DNA of 64,000 bases, from contig CAJUEZ010000004.1 in assembly GCA_910585485.1 (NCBI GenBank), positions 1 to 64,000 on the forward strand, read 5' to 3'. The translations under genes and the position numbers were made by a program. The notes beneath the pieces were generated by a model, which saw nothing but the letters and a program-made list of their open reading frames with translations, searched no databases and was not told the origin of the DNA. Numbering within the stretch: the first letter of the stretch is position 1; each line of letters begins with the position of its first letter. Origin of the DNA: an uncultured Clostridia bacterium (GTDB lineage Bacteria > Bacillota > Clostridia > UBA1381). Shown one piece after another: positions 6,999 through 17,154 of this stretch.

Positions 6999-9900
6999 AT
7001 GAAAAAGATAGTTAGCATTTTTTTAACTACTATTTTTATGACAATAGGTTTGATTCCTGTTGTCGGACACGCAGAAACATCAGAAAAATCAGCGAATAAT
7101 TCATCTGCAAAATATGAAATTGTAGAAGATTCAGTTAATTATACTGATGATTTTTTCTACGAAGAAAAAATCATAGAACGCGAAAAAGATGAAAGCAAAC
7201 GTTTTATTATAAAATATAAAAATAATAGTCAGAAAGATAAAAAATATTTAAAAGCTTTAGCAAAGCAAACTTTCCAAGAATTAAAAAAAGAGAAGGATAA
7301 AGAACTGGCAGAATTAGAAACTGCTTTAAGTGAATATGCCCTTGAAAAATTAAAATCCGAGCAGAAGTCAAATAAAGTGAAATCAGTTTTTGCACCAACT
7401 GTTTCCACAAATGCAATAGTTGTAGCAAGTCCTCAATATGAAGTTATTGAATTAGAGGACAGTATCAACAAAGAGCAATTTATTTCGCAGATTGAGGATG
7501 CCATGGGTGATGCAATAGAATATATTCAACCCGATGTAGAGATGGAAATATCAAATGTTGATACAACTGAAATTGTAAAAGCTGTAACAGATAAAAATGG
7601 AAACATGTCACAGGCTAATAATATTTCCACAGGCGAAGGCGTTACAGTTGCTCTCATTGATACAGGTGTAGATATAACACATTCAGCATTGCAGGATAAT
7701 ATGGTGACTGGATGGGATTTCTTTAACAATACTGAATTAACATATTCAGCAGAAACATCATCTGACTCAATGCACGGAACACATGTTGCAGGAATTATAT
7801 CACAAGTTGCTCCAAATTCAAAGATAATACCACTCAAAGTTTTTGAAAACGGTAAAGCATATACAAGTGATATTATAAAAGCTATTGAATATGCAGAAGA
7901 AAAAGGAGCGGATATAGTCAACTGTTCTTGGGGTAATAGCTCAGAAAACCCTGCTTTAAAAGAAGCAATGGAAAATTCAAATATGTTTTTCGTTGCTGCG
8001 GCAGGTAACAACAGAATGAATTTAGATGAAACCCCTGTTTATCCTGCAAGCTATGGTTTAGATAATATCATTAGTGTGGCTTCTGTTAATCAGGACGGAG
8101 GAATGAGTTATTTCTCCAACTATGGAGAAAGTGTTGATATAGCTGCATGGGGACGAGATGTTTACAGCACTATTCCGAATAATGAATACGGCAATATGAA
8201 CGGCACATCAATGTCAGCAGGATATATTACGGGTGCAGCAGCATTAGCCGTTGCAAATGGGGCAAATATTAAAGAATTAAAATTTATGCTTAAATCAAGT
8301 GCGGATAAAGTTTCAACACTTGAAAATAAGGTAAATGATAAAAATATTGTTGATTTTGCAAATATAGTATATGGAATAGCACCACAGGAAACAACGTACA
8401 TAAATGCAGAAGATGATTTTGACAGATGGAAAGAAAAAAGCCCAGACGAAAATTGGAAGTTATTTGCCAATTCAGAAAATATACAGGCTGCAACAGGTGG
8501 TGGACATAACTTAGTGCTAAAGGCAGACGGAACCGTATGGACATGGGGTCGTAATACTCATGGACAATTAGGAGATGGAACCCTTGTATCAAAAAATTAT
8601 CCGGTACAGGTAATCGGTCTGACAAATGTTAAGAGTGTTACAGCGGGTTCTATAAGTAGCATGATTCTAAAGACAGATGGAACCGTATGGACATGGGGTG
8701 GTAACACTAATGGTCAATTAGGAACTAGTGGTAGTGGAGATATCCTAATACCTACACAAGTGACCTTTCTGTCCGAGATAAAAAAGATATCATGCAACTA
8801 TAACCATGCCTTGGCATTGAGAGAAGACGGAAATGTATTTGCGTGGGGATCGAATGTATATAAACAATTAGGTACTAGTAGTGGCTCTAGTACTAGACAA
8901 GTAATGAATTTGACAAATATAATAGATATAGATACAAGTTTATATAATAGTATAGCGTTAAAAGCCGATGGAACCGTATGGACATGGGGTTCAAGTGACT
9001 CTGGAGTGCTAGGGCGCGCATATTCTTATAGTAGTGATTATGTCACTCCAAAGCAAATACCAGGCTTAACAAACATAAAGTCCATTGCCATGGGTGGATC
9101 TCACGCACTTGCCCTATCGAACGATGGACAATTATGGGGTTGGGGATCTAATTATCAACAACAACTTACTAATGTACTTACCGCTGAAAAAATTTATACA
9201 CCAGTGCAGATACCTTATTTTACAGATATTTCTGAGATATTTGCAGGTCCATCTAGAAACATTGTTTTAAAAGCCGATGGAACCATGTGGATTTGGGGTG
9301 GATTGGGTTTTGGACACAAACATAATTGGGCAGGTAGCTATACTATACAAAAAACACCCATACAAATGGAAGATGTATATAAAAATGAGTATTTACAAAA
9401 TGTATTATCAGTATGTATGGGAAGTCAAAATATTATTGTAATAAAAACAAATGGAACGATATTAATATGGGGAGCAAATGATTATGGACAATTATGCGAT
9501 GGTAAAATAGCAGAGGCAGAGCAACCATATTTAGTATCTAGCATTGATGGCATAAAAAAAATAGCCTCAGGAACTGAACATAATTTAGCTTTAAAAGAAG
9601 ATGGAACCGTATGGAGTTGGGGTAGAAATTACTTTGGGGAATTAGGGGTAAACTATTTATTTGATTCTGCAACACCTCAGCAGGTATTAGTAAACTTTTC
9701 TCAAAATGAACCTTTATCAGATGTAAAAGATATTGGGGCGTATTACTCAAATAGCATAGCTTTAAAAGAAGATGGAACAGTGTGGATGTGGGGAAGTAAT
9801 AGTAGTGGTAGGCTAGGAAATGGAGAAACAACTAGTTCAGATAGCTATATCCCCAAACAGGTAAAAGGAGAAAATGGCATAGGGTATCTTACTAATGTCA

Positions 9901-12900
9901 AGAGTATATCAGTTGGACAGTATTTTGTTTTAGCGTTACAAGAAGATGGCACACTACTCAAATGGGGAAATGGCGCGTATACACCTGTTAAAATTGATGA
10001 ACTTGATAATATAAGAGAAATCTCTGCTGGCTCTGATCATTGGATAGCTTTATCTGAAGATGGTAATGTGTTTGCTTGCGGATCAAATACACGAGGTCAA
10101 TTGAGTGATTCGTGTGATGGGAAATCTAGTAATAACGAAGTAATTCAAATATCATCTTTAGCAAACATAAAAGAAATAGAAACTTTAGGTTCTACAAATA
10201 TGGTGCTTAGAGAAGATGGAACAGTGTGGACCTGGGGATATAATTATTATGGGGATTTAGGTGATGGTACAACAGAGGATAATGCAACTCCAAGACAGGT
10301 AACTGGGATCCCTAAAATAAAACATATTGCATCTAGTGACAATAAGTTTTATGTTATAGCTGAGGATGGAACGGTTTGGTCATGGGGAGATCGCTATGGT
10401 TATATATCAAAAGGCTTACAACCAGTAGAGGCGACTTCGCTATTATCCATTAAATCTAATAATATTCAATCAATATCAGGAGGCAGTAATCATGAATTGA
10501 TCCTTACCCAAGATGGAAGGGTTTGGACGATAGGATATAATGACAAGGGACAATTAGGAGATTGTAGCAATATAACAAATAATACCCCGTTGTTTCTTAA
10601 ATATGATGGATTTTGTTTTGAGGTGTCAATTATCTCTGTATCTACTAATCCATCGTCAATCGAAGTCCCATACGGCACACCTGCGGAGGAGCTTGACGCG
10701 ATGTTACCGACGCAGGCAAGGGTGTATTTTGATAATGGTGGATATGATGATTTACCAATCACCTCATGGGACAAATCTGAATACATATCAGATGTTCCGG
10801 GCGAATACACCATATACGGCACTCTTGAACTTACGGACGGAATAATAAATCCGCTGGGTAAAAAAGCAGAAGTCAAAGTAAATGTACAACCACGCATTCC
10901 TCAAACAATTGAAGATATCCCACCAATTCCAATCACAGCCGACCAAAGTGTACCGCTTGAAAAAGAAGGTTTGGGACATTCTCTCGGTGAACCTGTCACT
11001 GTACCTGTTCCTGAAACAGTAGAAGCAGAGCTTGACAATGGAGAAACAGTAGAGCTTGATGTTATATGGGATATAGATTCATATAATCCGCATCAGACAG
11101 GAGAACAAACTATTTACGGCGAAGTTGTGCTTAAAAACGGAATTGGAAATCCAAATGGGCTCACTGCAAGGCTTGATATAACTGTTATGCCCGCAGAGTA
11201 TTGGATTATTGATTCAAATCCTCAAACAATCTCAATAGATGTGCTTGCCGGAACAACAAAGGATGAAATCTTCAAAAAAATAGAGCCGAAAATTATTGAT
11301 GTGGATGTTATGAACGCGGAAACCGGTGATGAATTATATATTTATACTGGCTTTACATTTAGCGATGAATACACGGAAAATACATTATATAATCCCAACC
11401 AATTAGGGAAACAGACACTTATAGGAAGGTTTTACGATAATTTCTTAGATGAGACTACTGTGCCGCCTTGTGTAGAGGTAGAAGTAAATGTTGTGTCATC
11501 AGTGATTGTGTCAGTGCCGGAAAAGCACGTAAACGCTTATCAGTGCGCAGCGTTTGATACAATAGAAAATCTTCCGCAGAAGGTAACTGTTAATCTCGAA
11601 AACGGAATGACAGCAGAGGTTGATGTTGATTGGCACTCTGACACATATGAAAGAGGTATTGCAGGTGACCAGATTATTACAGGAGAACTTGTTAACCTTC
11701 CTGAAGGAGTAATACAGCCGGAGGAAGAAAAAATAGCGACATTAATAGTGCATGTTCTGCCTGTTAGTTATAAAATAACAGCAGTAACACCAGATGAAGA
11801 TTATTTTGAGACAGATAAGGACGGAAATACTCTGTATGCAGGTTTTACACTTTCAGAGCTTCGCTCAAAACTGCCTGTTGATAAAGTTAAGGTACAGCTT
11901 GAAAGCGTTACGGAAGAAATAGAGTTTACAACAGACTATGAACTTGATTTTACATTAGAGGAAGAAAATAATCCTGACTATGTATCGGAAGAAGAGTATT
12001 TTGATTATCTGTACGGAACGCTTGTGTTACCTGAAAACATATCAAATCCGAATAATGAGATGTACGAATTTACTGTTTTCACATGTGCAGTAGAGATTGA
12101 GGGAATAGAGCCTGTAAGCGTAATAGTAGATTATTATACCGAATTTGACGATATTGATATTCCTGATACATATGTGAAACTATCAAACGGACAGAGAAGG
12201 AAAATCGGCGTAGATTGGGGTACAGGTGAGGAATATAATCCTGATCCTGAGGATTTAACGGAGGATCATCCTGTAGAATTTAATTTGACAGGTACATTAT
12301 GTGACGTTCCTCCATATATAAATCATTATGATGATATTGATATTCCGCAGCTAACGATTACGCTTGTATTGCCAAAGGTATATAAGATAACAGATATATC
12401 CCCTGCAAGAATACCCGAAACGGGTACAAAGAAAATAAACTTAGGTTCAAGCATAGATGATATTGACAAGCTTATCGAAAGCCATACGGCGACAATTACG
12501 CTTGAAAATCTAAAAGGCGTAACATCAACTCAGGATGTAACTTTCACTCTAAGAGAAGAAGACAACGGACATTATGACGCAATGTCAGAGGAAGAATTTG
12601 AGTTGATTGCAAACTTAAATCTGCCGGAAGGGATAGAAAACCCTTACAACAAACAACTTGTAATTTCTGTAAGACCTTCAAAATATACTATTAAAACAGC
12701 GGTAGTATCAAAAGTAAACGGAGTAGTGGCAGGAACTCCGTTCGAAGAAATTGAAATGCCTAATAAAGTAATGGTAAATTATACGGATACAGTAACAAAG
12801 CAGGGCGAAGTTCCTGTAGCGTCATGGGACGGAAGCAAATATGACAAGGATAAAATAGGAAATCAGCCGATAAAGGGTACATTCCCAGACCCGTTACCTG

Positions 12901-13160
12901 TATATGTCACAAATCCAAATAACAGAACTCCCTCAGCATTGATAAATGTTGTAGATCCAACTACTACGATTCTTTCAGCGAAACAGGTTACAGGAGCAGT
13001 TCCATTCTCGCCTTTGAGACGAGGCATAAAGCAAGTAATAGCGCAAACAGAAGAAATAGAAGGATACATTGAGAGAAAATATGAAGTAGAACTATTACAT
13101 GAAGATGGAAGCATAACAACAGAAATCATATCGATTTTTGATGAAGTGGAAGAAAACTAA
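6999..13160 (+). CDS. Giant secreted S8 subtilisin-like protease with RCC1-type propeller and Ig-like repeats
   Basis: 2053 residues from ATG 6999 (GATAAGGAG ribosome site; signal peptide ending VVGHAE). An upstream ATG at 6906 would bury the signal peptide. Order: propeptide-like segment; S8 catalytic domain with D221 (VALIDTGVD), H259 (MHGTHVAGI) and S404 (NGTSMSAGY); from about residue 498 to 1200, about 14 RCC1-type repeats (ADGTVWTWGxNxxGQLGDGT), expected to form two seven-bladed propellers; then several Ig-like (Big_4-type) repeats (NPxxTGEQTIYGxVxL) to near the end. No SLH, sortase or stalk domain is seen. It follows agrDB, so its expression is probably quorum-dependent. Target unknown; peptide processing or attack on surface proteins are guesses. 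Confidence 0.88.
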   Translation: MKKIVSIFLTTIFMTIGLIPVVGHAETSEKSANNSSAKYEIVEDSVNYTDDFFYEEKIIEREKDESKRFIIKYKNNSQKDKKYLKALAKQTFQELKKEKDKELAELETALSEYALEKLKSEQKSNKVKSVFAPTVSTNAIVVASPQYEVIELEDSINKEQFISQIEDAMGDAIEYIQPDVEMEISNVDTTEIVKAVTDKNGNMSQANNISTGEGVTVALIDTGVDITHSALQDNMVTGWDFFNNTELTYSAETSSDSMHGTHVAGIISQVAPNSKIIPLKVFENGKAYTSDIIKAIEYAEEKGADIVNCSWGNSSENPALKEAMENSNMFFVAAAGNNRMNLDETPVYPASYGLDNIISVASVNQDGGMSYFSNYGESVDIAAWGRDVYSTIPNNEYGNMNGTSMSAGYITGAAALAVANGANIKELKFMLKSSADKVSTLENKVNDKNIVDFANIVYGIAPQETTYINAEDDFDRWKEKSPDENWKLFANSENIQAATGGGHNLVLKADGTVWTWGRNTHGQLGDGTLVSKNYPVQVIGLTNVKSVTAGSISSMILKTDGTVWTWGGNTNGQLGTSGSGDILIPTQVTFLSEIKKISCNYNHALALREDGNVFAWGSNVYKQLGTSSGSSTRQVMNLTNIIDIDTSLYNSIALKADGTVWTWGSSDSGVLGRAYSYSSDYVTPKQIPGLTNIKSIAMGGSHALALSNDGQLWGWGSNYQQQLTNVLTAEKIYTPVQIPYFTDISEIFAGPSRNIVLKADGTMWIWGGLGFGHKHNWAGSYTIQKTPIQMEDVYKNEYLQNVLSVCMGSQNIIVIKTNGTILIWGANDYGQLCDGKIAEAEQPYLVSSIDGIKKIASGTEHNLALKEDGTVWSWGRNYFGELGVNYLFDSATPQQVLVNFSQNEPLSDVKDIGAYYSNSIALKEDGTVWMWGSNSSGRLGNGETTSSDSYIPKQVKGENGIGYLTNVKSISVGQYFVLALQEDGTLLKWGNGAYTPVKIDELDNIREISAGSDHWIALSEDGNVFACGSNTRGQLSDSCDGKSSNNEVIQISSLANIKEIETLGSTNMVLREDGTVWTWGYNYYGDLGDGTTEDNATPRQVTGIPKIKHIASSDNKFYVIAEDGTVWSWGDRYGYISKGLQPVEATSLLSIKSNNIQSISGGSNHELILTQDGRVWTIGYNDKGQLGDCSNITNNTPLFLKYDGFCFEVSIISVSTNPSSIEVPYGTPAEELDAMLPTQARVYFDNGGYDDLPITSWDKSEYISDVPGEYTIYGTLELTDGIINPLGKKAEVKVNVQPRIPQTIEDIPPIPITADQSVPLEKEGLGHSLGEPVTVPVPETVEAELDNGETVELDVIWDIDSYNPHQTGEQTIYGEVVLKNGIGNPNGLTARLDITVMPAEYWIIDSNPQTISIDVLAGTTKDEIFKKIEPKIIDVDVMNAETGDELYIYTGFTFSDEYTENTLYNPNQLGKQTLIGRFYDNFLDETTVPPCVEVEVNVVSSVIVSVPEKHVNAYQCAAFDTIENLPQKVTVNLENGMTAEVDVDWHSDTYERGIAGDQIITGELVNLPEGVIQPEEEKIATLIVHVLPVSYKITAVTPDEDYFETDKDGNTLYAGFTLSELRSKLPVDKVKVQLESVTEEIEFTTDYELDFTLEEENNPDYVSEEEYFDYLYGTLVLPENISNPNNEMYEFTVFTCAVEIEGIEPVSVIVDYYTEFDDIDIPDTYVKLSNGQRRKIGVDWGTGEEYNPDPEDLTEDHPVEFNLTGTLCDVPPYINHYDDIDIPQLTITLVLPKVYKITDISPARIPETGTKKINLGSSIDDIDKLIESHTATITLENLKGVTSTQDVTFTLREEDNGHYDAMSEEEFELIANLNLPEGIENPYNKQLVISVRPSKYTIKTAVVSKVNGVVAGTPFEEIEMPNKVMVNYTDTVTKQGEVPVASWDGSKYDKDKIGNQPIKGTFPDPLPVYVTNPNNRTPSALINVVDPTTTILSAKQVTGAVPFSPLRRGIKQVIAQTEEIEGYIERKYEVELLHEDGSITTEIISIFDEVEEN
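8490..10590 (+). repeat. Tandem RCC1-type repeats within the S8 protease gene
   Basis: About 14 copies of a ~50-codon unit with the core GAxGGAACCGTATGGACATGGGG (ADGTVWTWG). Several copies share near-identical DNA, for example near 8526, 8676, 8967 and 9598. This suggests recent internal expansion or gene conversion. Confidence 0.85.
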
Positions 13161-13168
13161 AGGGAAAA

Positions 13169-13204
13169 GAAAACAAAGGAGAATATTTGTTCCCCTTTGT
13201 TTTC
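13169..13204 (+). terminator. Terminator-like hairpin after the S8 protease
   Basis: GAAAACAAAGG (13,169-13,179) pairs exactly with CCTTTGTTTTC (13,194-13,204). The T-run is partly inside the stem. It separates the protease from the M6 gene. Confidence 0.6.
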
Positions 13205-13243
13205 GTAATTTAACTTTATTGAAAAGGGAGCATGATTGATTAT

Positions 13244-15748
13244 ATGAATAAAAAAATTTTCTTATTACTTAATTTCATTATAATATTATACTGTTTGATC
13301 TTCTGTAGTGTTGTCAATGCAGACGGAAATAACTTATCTTGTTGTGAAAGCAGTAATAAATTAGTGCAGGAATTACATAATGAATTAGTGAAAAAAAAGT
13401 TCCCTGAAATGAAAGTTAATGATAATATCTGGAGCGATGAGGTTCAACTTTTTCAAATAGGCATTGGACAGCCATATGCTGATTTAATGCCATCTACCGG
13501 TGATGTCAAAATGCTCGTATTACCAATCGAATTTAAAGATTATAAATTTGAAAATGACCCGCACGAGAAGCTTCAAGATGTAATATTTTCAGCGCAAGAC
13601 ATAACAGATAGCACTTTGATTCACAAAGACTTATCTGTGAGCAGTTTCTATAAAAAAGTTTCATTTAACAAATTACGATTGTCTGGCACTGTTTTACCTG
13701 TTTATTCTGCTTCTGAGGATTGGAATTATTATTATAAATTTAATGATAATGGGACATATTTATTGCCACAAGAGATTATAAAGGCTGTACAATCCTATGA
13801 AAATATCATAGGAGATTTATCTGAATATGATTCTAATGGTGATGGATATATTGACTGTCTTCAGGTGATAACAGCAGCGAGTCTTAGAGGAGGTATATAT
13901 ACAGGAAATAGAAAAGAAATATATGATAATATAAAACTAAGCTCCTATTCTTTATTAGATAAGAATACTGCAATAGGAGCCGCTCACGAAATTGGTCATC
14001 TTATGGGGCTTTCCGATAATTACTATGAAAGCGGTATAACTACAAGATGTGTTCTTCCTTATGGCTGTAATGACTTAATGACATTAACATTGGGGAATTA
14101 TATCAATGTATATTATAAGTATCTTTTAGACTGGGAAGAACCGATAATCTTTCCATATGAAGATAAAACTCATACAATAGAGTTGTGTGCTTCAGATGTA
14201 TATAACGAAAATCAAACAAATAAAACAAGAAGCATAATGTTTATACCTGACTTAAACAGGCTGCCATTTAGTGAATTATATATGATGGAATACAGAACAC
14301 AAGATGATGGCTATAATGTAAACTCTGGAATTGTCATATGGCATATAGATATTGAAAAAATGCCTTATGGAAACGCTGGAATGCTGTCTAAAGACTATAT
14401 AAAACCTGTTTTTAAAGATGGAACATCTGTAGATTATTATGGATTGACTGCTTATACAAAAAACGATATATATATCACGGGAGACGAATGGTCATCGGAA
14501 ACAACACCGTCAAGCGACTTTTATAATGATGTCTATACAGGAGCATATATGAAAGTGCTTAGTATGGACGATGAAAAAGCGACTATTCAGGCAGGATTTA
14601 AAAATCCTGATTTAAGTCCTGCTCCGAGCATAACTATTTCTCCGCCGTCAAAGAAAGCGGTAAAGAGCGGTGGAAAACAAGTGGAATTTACTGTGACATA
14701 TGAAAATGCTGAAACAATAGGTGATTTTGATACAAATTCATATTTTGGAGATTTTTATGATATTGGAAACTATATTCAGTTTGATACAACGGGAACAGCA
14801 ACCGCAACAGAATCATCAAAAATATTTTATGAGGGTGATACAGAGGTTCCTGTATATGTAAAAAATATAAAAGGTGAAGGAACAATAAGAGTGACAATAA
14901 AAGAGCGTAGCGCGTGGAATACAGGAAGTTTGGGAGCAAGGAAATATGCTCCGTCAGCGACCTCGGAAGTCATTTATGTAGATAATACACCGCCTGAAAT
15001 CACGCTGAACGGCGATGGTGTGATTACGCTTAAATATGGAGAAGAATATATAGAGCAGGGTGCGGAAATAAGCGATAATCTTGACCCCGAAATAGAAAGT
15101 AAACTAAAAATAAGCGGTACGGTTGATACAAGCAAAGCAGGGACATCTACGGTAACATATAATGCAACAGATCACGCTGGAAATGTTGCTGAAGAAGTGG
15201 TTAGAACAGTAACAGTGCTTGCGCCAACACCGAGCCCGACACCAAGTCCAACACCAACACCGAGCCCGACACCGACGCCAACACCGACACCGACCCCCAC
15301 GCTGAGCCCGACACCAACACCGACACCGACCCCCACGCCGACGCCGATCCCAAGTCCGAGTCCGAGCCCGACGCCGACCCCAAGTCCGACCCCCACGCCG
15401 ACACCGAGTCCGACACCAAGTCCAACCCCGACGCCGACGCCGACGCCAAGTCCGACGCCAACACCGACAGCAGAGCTGAGGGACAGAGTAGAGTTTGAAA
15501 GGCTGCAAAACGGCACAGTTTTGGCAAATATTATATTTGAAAAGGCAACTCCGCCAAAACAGGAGGATATTGCTCTTTATATTGCGTATTACCGTGACGG
15601 AAGGCTTATGCGCGTTAAAATGCCTACTGTTGTAAAGATGTCGGCATTGTTTGAAGTGTATGAACCGCTAAAAGATTGCGAGATTAAAGTGTTTGTCTGG
15701 AATAAAGAGATGAAACCGTTGATGGAGGTGCAAGAAATAGGCCGATAA
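13244..15748 (+). CDS. Secreted M6-family (immune inhibitor A-like) metalloprotease
   Basis: 834 residues from ATG 13,244. ATG 13,232 is in frame four codons earlier; the GGGAG at 13,226-13,230 is too close to it and rather far from 13,244, so the start is uncertain. Signal peptide, then an M6-type catalytic domain with HEIGHLMGLSD (zinc ligands H248, H252 and the Gly/Asp of HExxHxxGxxD). A DUF5011-type Ig-like domain follows (residues ~585-660), then an ~83-residue Pro-Thr/Ser linker and a ~90-residue C-terminal domain ending KVFVWNKEMKPL. That last domain recurs at the ends of the 1343-aa protein (31,373) and the LRR pseudogene (58,440). Probably degrades extracellular protein; regulation not evident. 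Confidence 0.87.
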   Translation: MNKKIFLLLNFIIILYCLIFCSVVNADGNNLSCCESSNKLVQELHNELVKKKFPEMKVNDNIWSDEVQLFQIGIGQPYADLMPSTGDVKMLVLPIEFKDYKFENDPHEKLQDVIFSAQDITDSTLIHKDLSVSSFYKKVSFNKLRLSGTVLPVYSASEDWNYYYKFNDNGTYLLPQEIIKAVQSYENIIGDLSEYDSNGDGYIDCLQVITAASLRGGIYTGNRKEIYDNIKLSSYSLLDKNTAIGAAHEIGHLMGLSDNYYESGITTRCVLPYGCNDLMTLTLGNYINVYYKYLLDWEEPIIFPYEDKTHTIELCASDVYNENQTNKTRSIMFIPDLNRLPFSELYMMEYRTQDDGYNVNSGIVIWHIDIEKMPYGNAGMLSKDYIKPVFKDGTSVDYYGLTAYTKNDIYITGDEWSSETTPSSDFYNDVYTGAYMKVLSMDDEKATIQAGFKNPDLSPAPSITISPPSKKAVKSGGKQVEFTVTYENAETIGDFDTNSYFGDFYDIGNYIQFDTTGTATATESSKIFYEGDTEVPVYVKNIKGEGTIRVTIKERSAWNTGSLGARKYAPSATSEVIYVDNTPPEITLNGDGVITLKYGEEYIEQGAEISDNLDPEIESKLKISGTVDTSKAGTSTVTYNATDHAGNVAEEVVRTVTVLAPTPSPTPSPTPTPSPTPTPTPTPTPTLSPTPTPTPTPTPTPIPSPSPSPTPTPSPTPTPTPSPTPSPTPTPTPTPSPTPTPTAELRDRVEFERLQNGTVLANIIFEKATPPKQEDIALYIAYYRDGRLMRVKMPTVVKMSALFEVYEPLKDCEIKVFVWNKEMKPLMEVQEIGR
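15223..15474 (+). repeat. Pro-Thr/Ser linker repeat in the M6 protease gene
   Basis: About 83 codons of PT/PS dipeptides (CCGACACCAAGT and variants). It is GC-richer than its surroundings and likely to vary in length by slippage. Long frames on the opposite strand (Gly-Val or Arg-rich) are artefacts of this repeat. Confidence 0.9.
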
Positions 15749-15774
15749 AAATGTGATAATATTAAGTATATCAA

Positions 15775-15803
15775 TAGACAATACAAAAGAAATATGTTAT
15801 AAT
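15775..15803 (+). promoter_or_regulatory. Promoter of the DarT1-NADAR operon
   Basis: TAGACA (15,775-15,780), a 17-bp spacer and TATAAT (15,798-15,803), 18 bp before the darT start codon. Confidence 0.65.
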
Positions 15804-15820
15804 ACTATGGAGAAATTATT

Positions 15821-16450
15821 ATGAAAGAACTTTTAAAAGATAAAAATATAGATACTCTTTATCATTTCACGCAAGCTAACAATTTATTAAATATATTTCA
15901 GCATGGGCTTCTGCCAAGAAAAGATTTAGAGGAACAAAATATTGATAGTTATTTCAATGACGAGTACAGATATGACAAATGTAAAAATGCTATTTGTACG
16001 TCAATAGCGTTTCCAAACTACAAAATGTTCTATAGTTTAAGACAAGAAGACCCCACTATAGATTGGGCAGTATTAAAATTAGACACCCAAATATTATGTG
16101 ATTTTGATTGTGCATATTGTTGGACTAATGCAGGAGATGCTAGTATATATAATACTCCTATTGAGCAAAGAATGGGTGAAAATGCATTTTTAGGATTATT
16201 TGAAGATAGAAATGGTTATCCTAAAAGAAAAGATTTAAATATACCTAAATCTTATCCCACCAACCCACAAGCAGAAGTTCTTGTATTTGGAAATGTTCCC
16301 GTTGAATATATACAAGCAGTGTATTTTCAAGACACTAAAATATTACATAAATATAAAAATACTATTCCCAATGATATTAAATGTGAAGCGAATAGTTGTG
16401 TTTTTAGTTATCGTGAAGATTGGAGTCATTGGAAAAATCAGGAGGATTAA
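15821..16450 (+). CDS. darT: DarT1-type DNA ADP-ribosyltransferase toxin
   Basis: 209 residues, DUF4433 family. The N-terminus IDTLYHFTQANNLLNI carries the NAD-binding His seen in DarT enzymes. The ARTT-loop region ends in QAEVLV, where E152 is the expected catalytic glutamate. DarT enzymes transfer ADP-ribose from NAD+ to bases in single-stranded DNA: DarT2 to thymine, DarT1 to guanine. The partner downstream is a NADAR-type protein and not a DarG macrodomain, which points to the DarT1 class. Length is normal and the gene looks intact. The base specificity is inferred from the partner. Confidence 0.82.
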   Translation: MKELLKDKNIDTLYHFTQANNLLNIFQHGLLPRKDLEEQNIDSYFNDEYRYDKCKNAICTSIAFPNYKMFYSLRQEDPTIDWAVLKLDTQILCDFDCAYCWTNAGDASIYNTPIEQRMGENAFLGLFEDRNGYPKRKDLNIPKSYPTNPQAEVLVFGNVPVEYIQAVYFQDTKILHKYKNTIPNDIKCEANSCVFSYREDWSHWKNQED

Positions 16451-16452
16451 AT

Positions 16453-17154
16453 ATGGCAATTAGACCAGTATTTGTTGTATCTCTTAATAGTGAATATTGT
16501 ATTCGCGAAAACACAGAATTTGAATTTTTTAGGGGACTTTCTGATAAACAAAAACAAAAAAGCATAAACAGTTTACATCAGGCGTTTAGATTAAAAAATC
16601 CTGATAAAAGAATCCTTGAAATATCTACTAAATCAGAAAATGAATTAGGAGTTCAGTTAAGTGCGTTTAATCTTATCATAAAGACAAAGCAAGGTAAGGA
16701 ATTTTCTGTCGAATCTGCTTTTCAAGCTAGCAAAGTGTTTGAAAGAGGAGGGCCTTATAAAGAGTTACTTTATGTACCGTCTAAAATTGCAAAAAAAGAT
16801 GAACGTTTAAAAAACAGTGGTAGGATAGTTGCTTTTGAGCTTAATAACAGGCGGTTTACTACAGAACCAAAGACATATTTTTATAATTGGCTATATATAA
16901 ATACATTGTCTTTACATTCAGATTTAGCAGAACAGATATTAGAGTATACGGCTTTTACTGATATTTCTTTTAATCCTCAAAAATCTATAAATTGTCAGGC
17001 AGAAGCTGCAGCGATATATGTTTCTTTGCATAAGCAAGGTTTATTGGAAGAGGCATTGCAAGATGAAAAAACATTTCTTAATACGGTGTATCCAACATAT
17101 AAAGAAAATCATTTAATAATTGATGGGGGCACACAATTAAGCTTTATTGAATGA
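16453..17154 (+). CDS. NADAR-type antitoxin (ADP-ribosylguanine hydrolase) paired with DarT1
   Basis: 233 residues from ATG 16,453, preceded by AGGAGG at 16,440-16,445 and starting 2 bp after darT, so the two are translationally coupled. The central region FSVESAFQASKVFERGGPY resembles the NADAR motif (…EQAFQAAK…), with an N-terminal extension (RPVFVVSLNSEYCIREN) seen in DarT1-associated partners (DUF6977-like). NADAR proteins remove ADP-ribose from guanosine and so reverse the toxin. I recognise the pairing with good confidence; the exact family name is less certain. Confidence 0.75.
   Translation: MAIRPVFVVSLNSEYCIRENTEFEFFRGLSDKQKQKSINSLHQAFRLKNPDKRILEISTKSENELGVQLSAFNLIIKTKQGKEFSVESAFQASKVFERGGPYKELLYVPSKIAKKDERLKNSGRIVAFELNNRRFTTEPKTYFYNWLYINTLSLHSDLAEQILEYTAFTDISFNPQKSINCQAEAAAIYVSLHKQGLLEEALQDEKTFLNTVYPTYKENHLIIDGGTQLSFIE

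Noticed and set aside
8490..10590. Tandem DNA repeats that might be a CRISPR array
   Set aside because: The repeats are ~150 bp, codon-phased, and encode RCC1-type units inside one long gene.
15223..15474. CRISPR-like or satellite repeat, and long opposite-strand reading frames
   Set aside because: It is a coding Pro-Thr/Ser linker in frame with the M6 protease. No spacers exist, and the opposite frames (Gly-Val or Arg-rich) only reflect the repeat.
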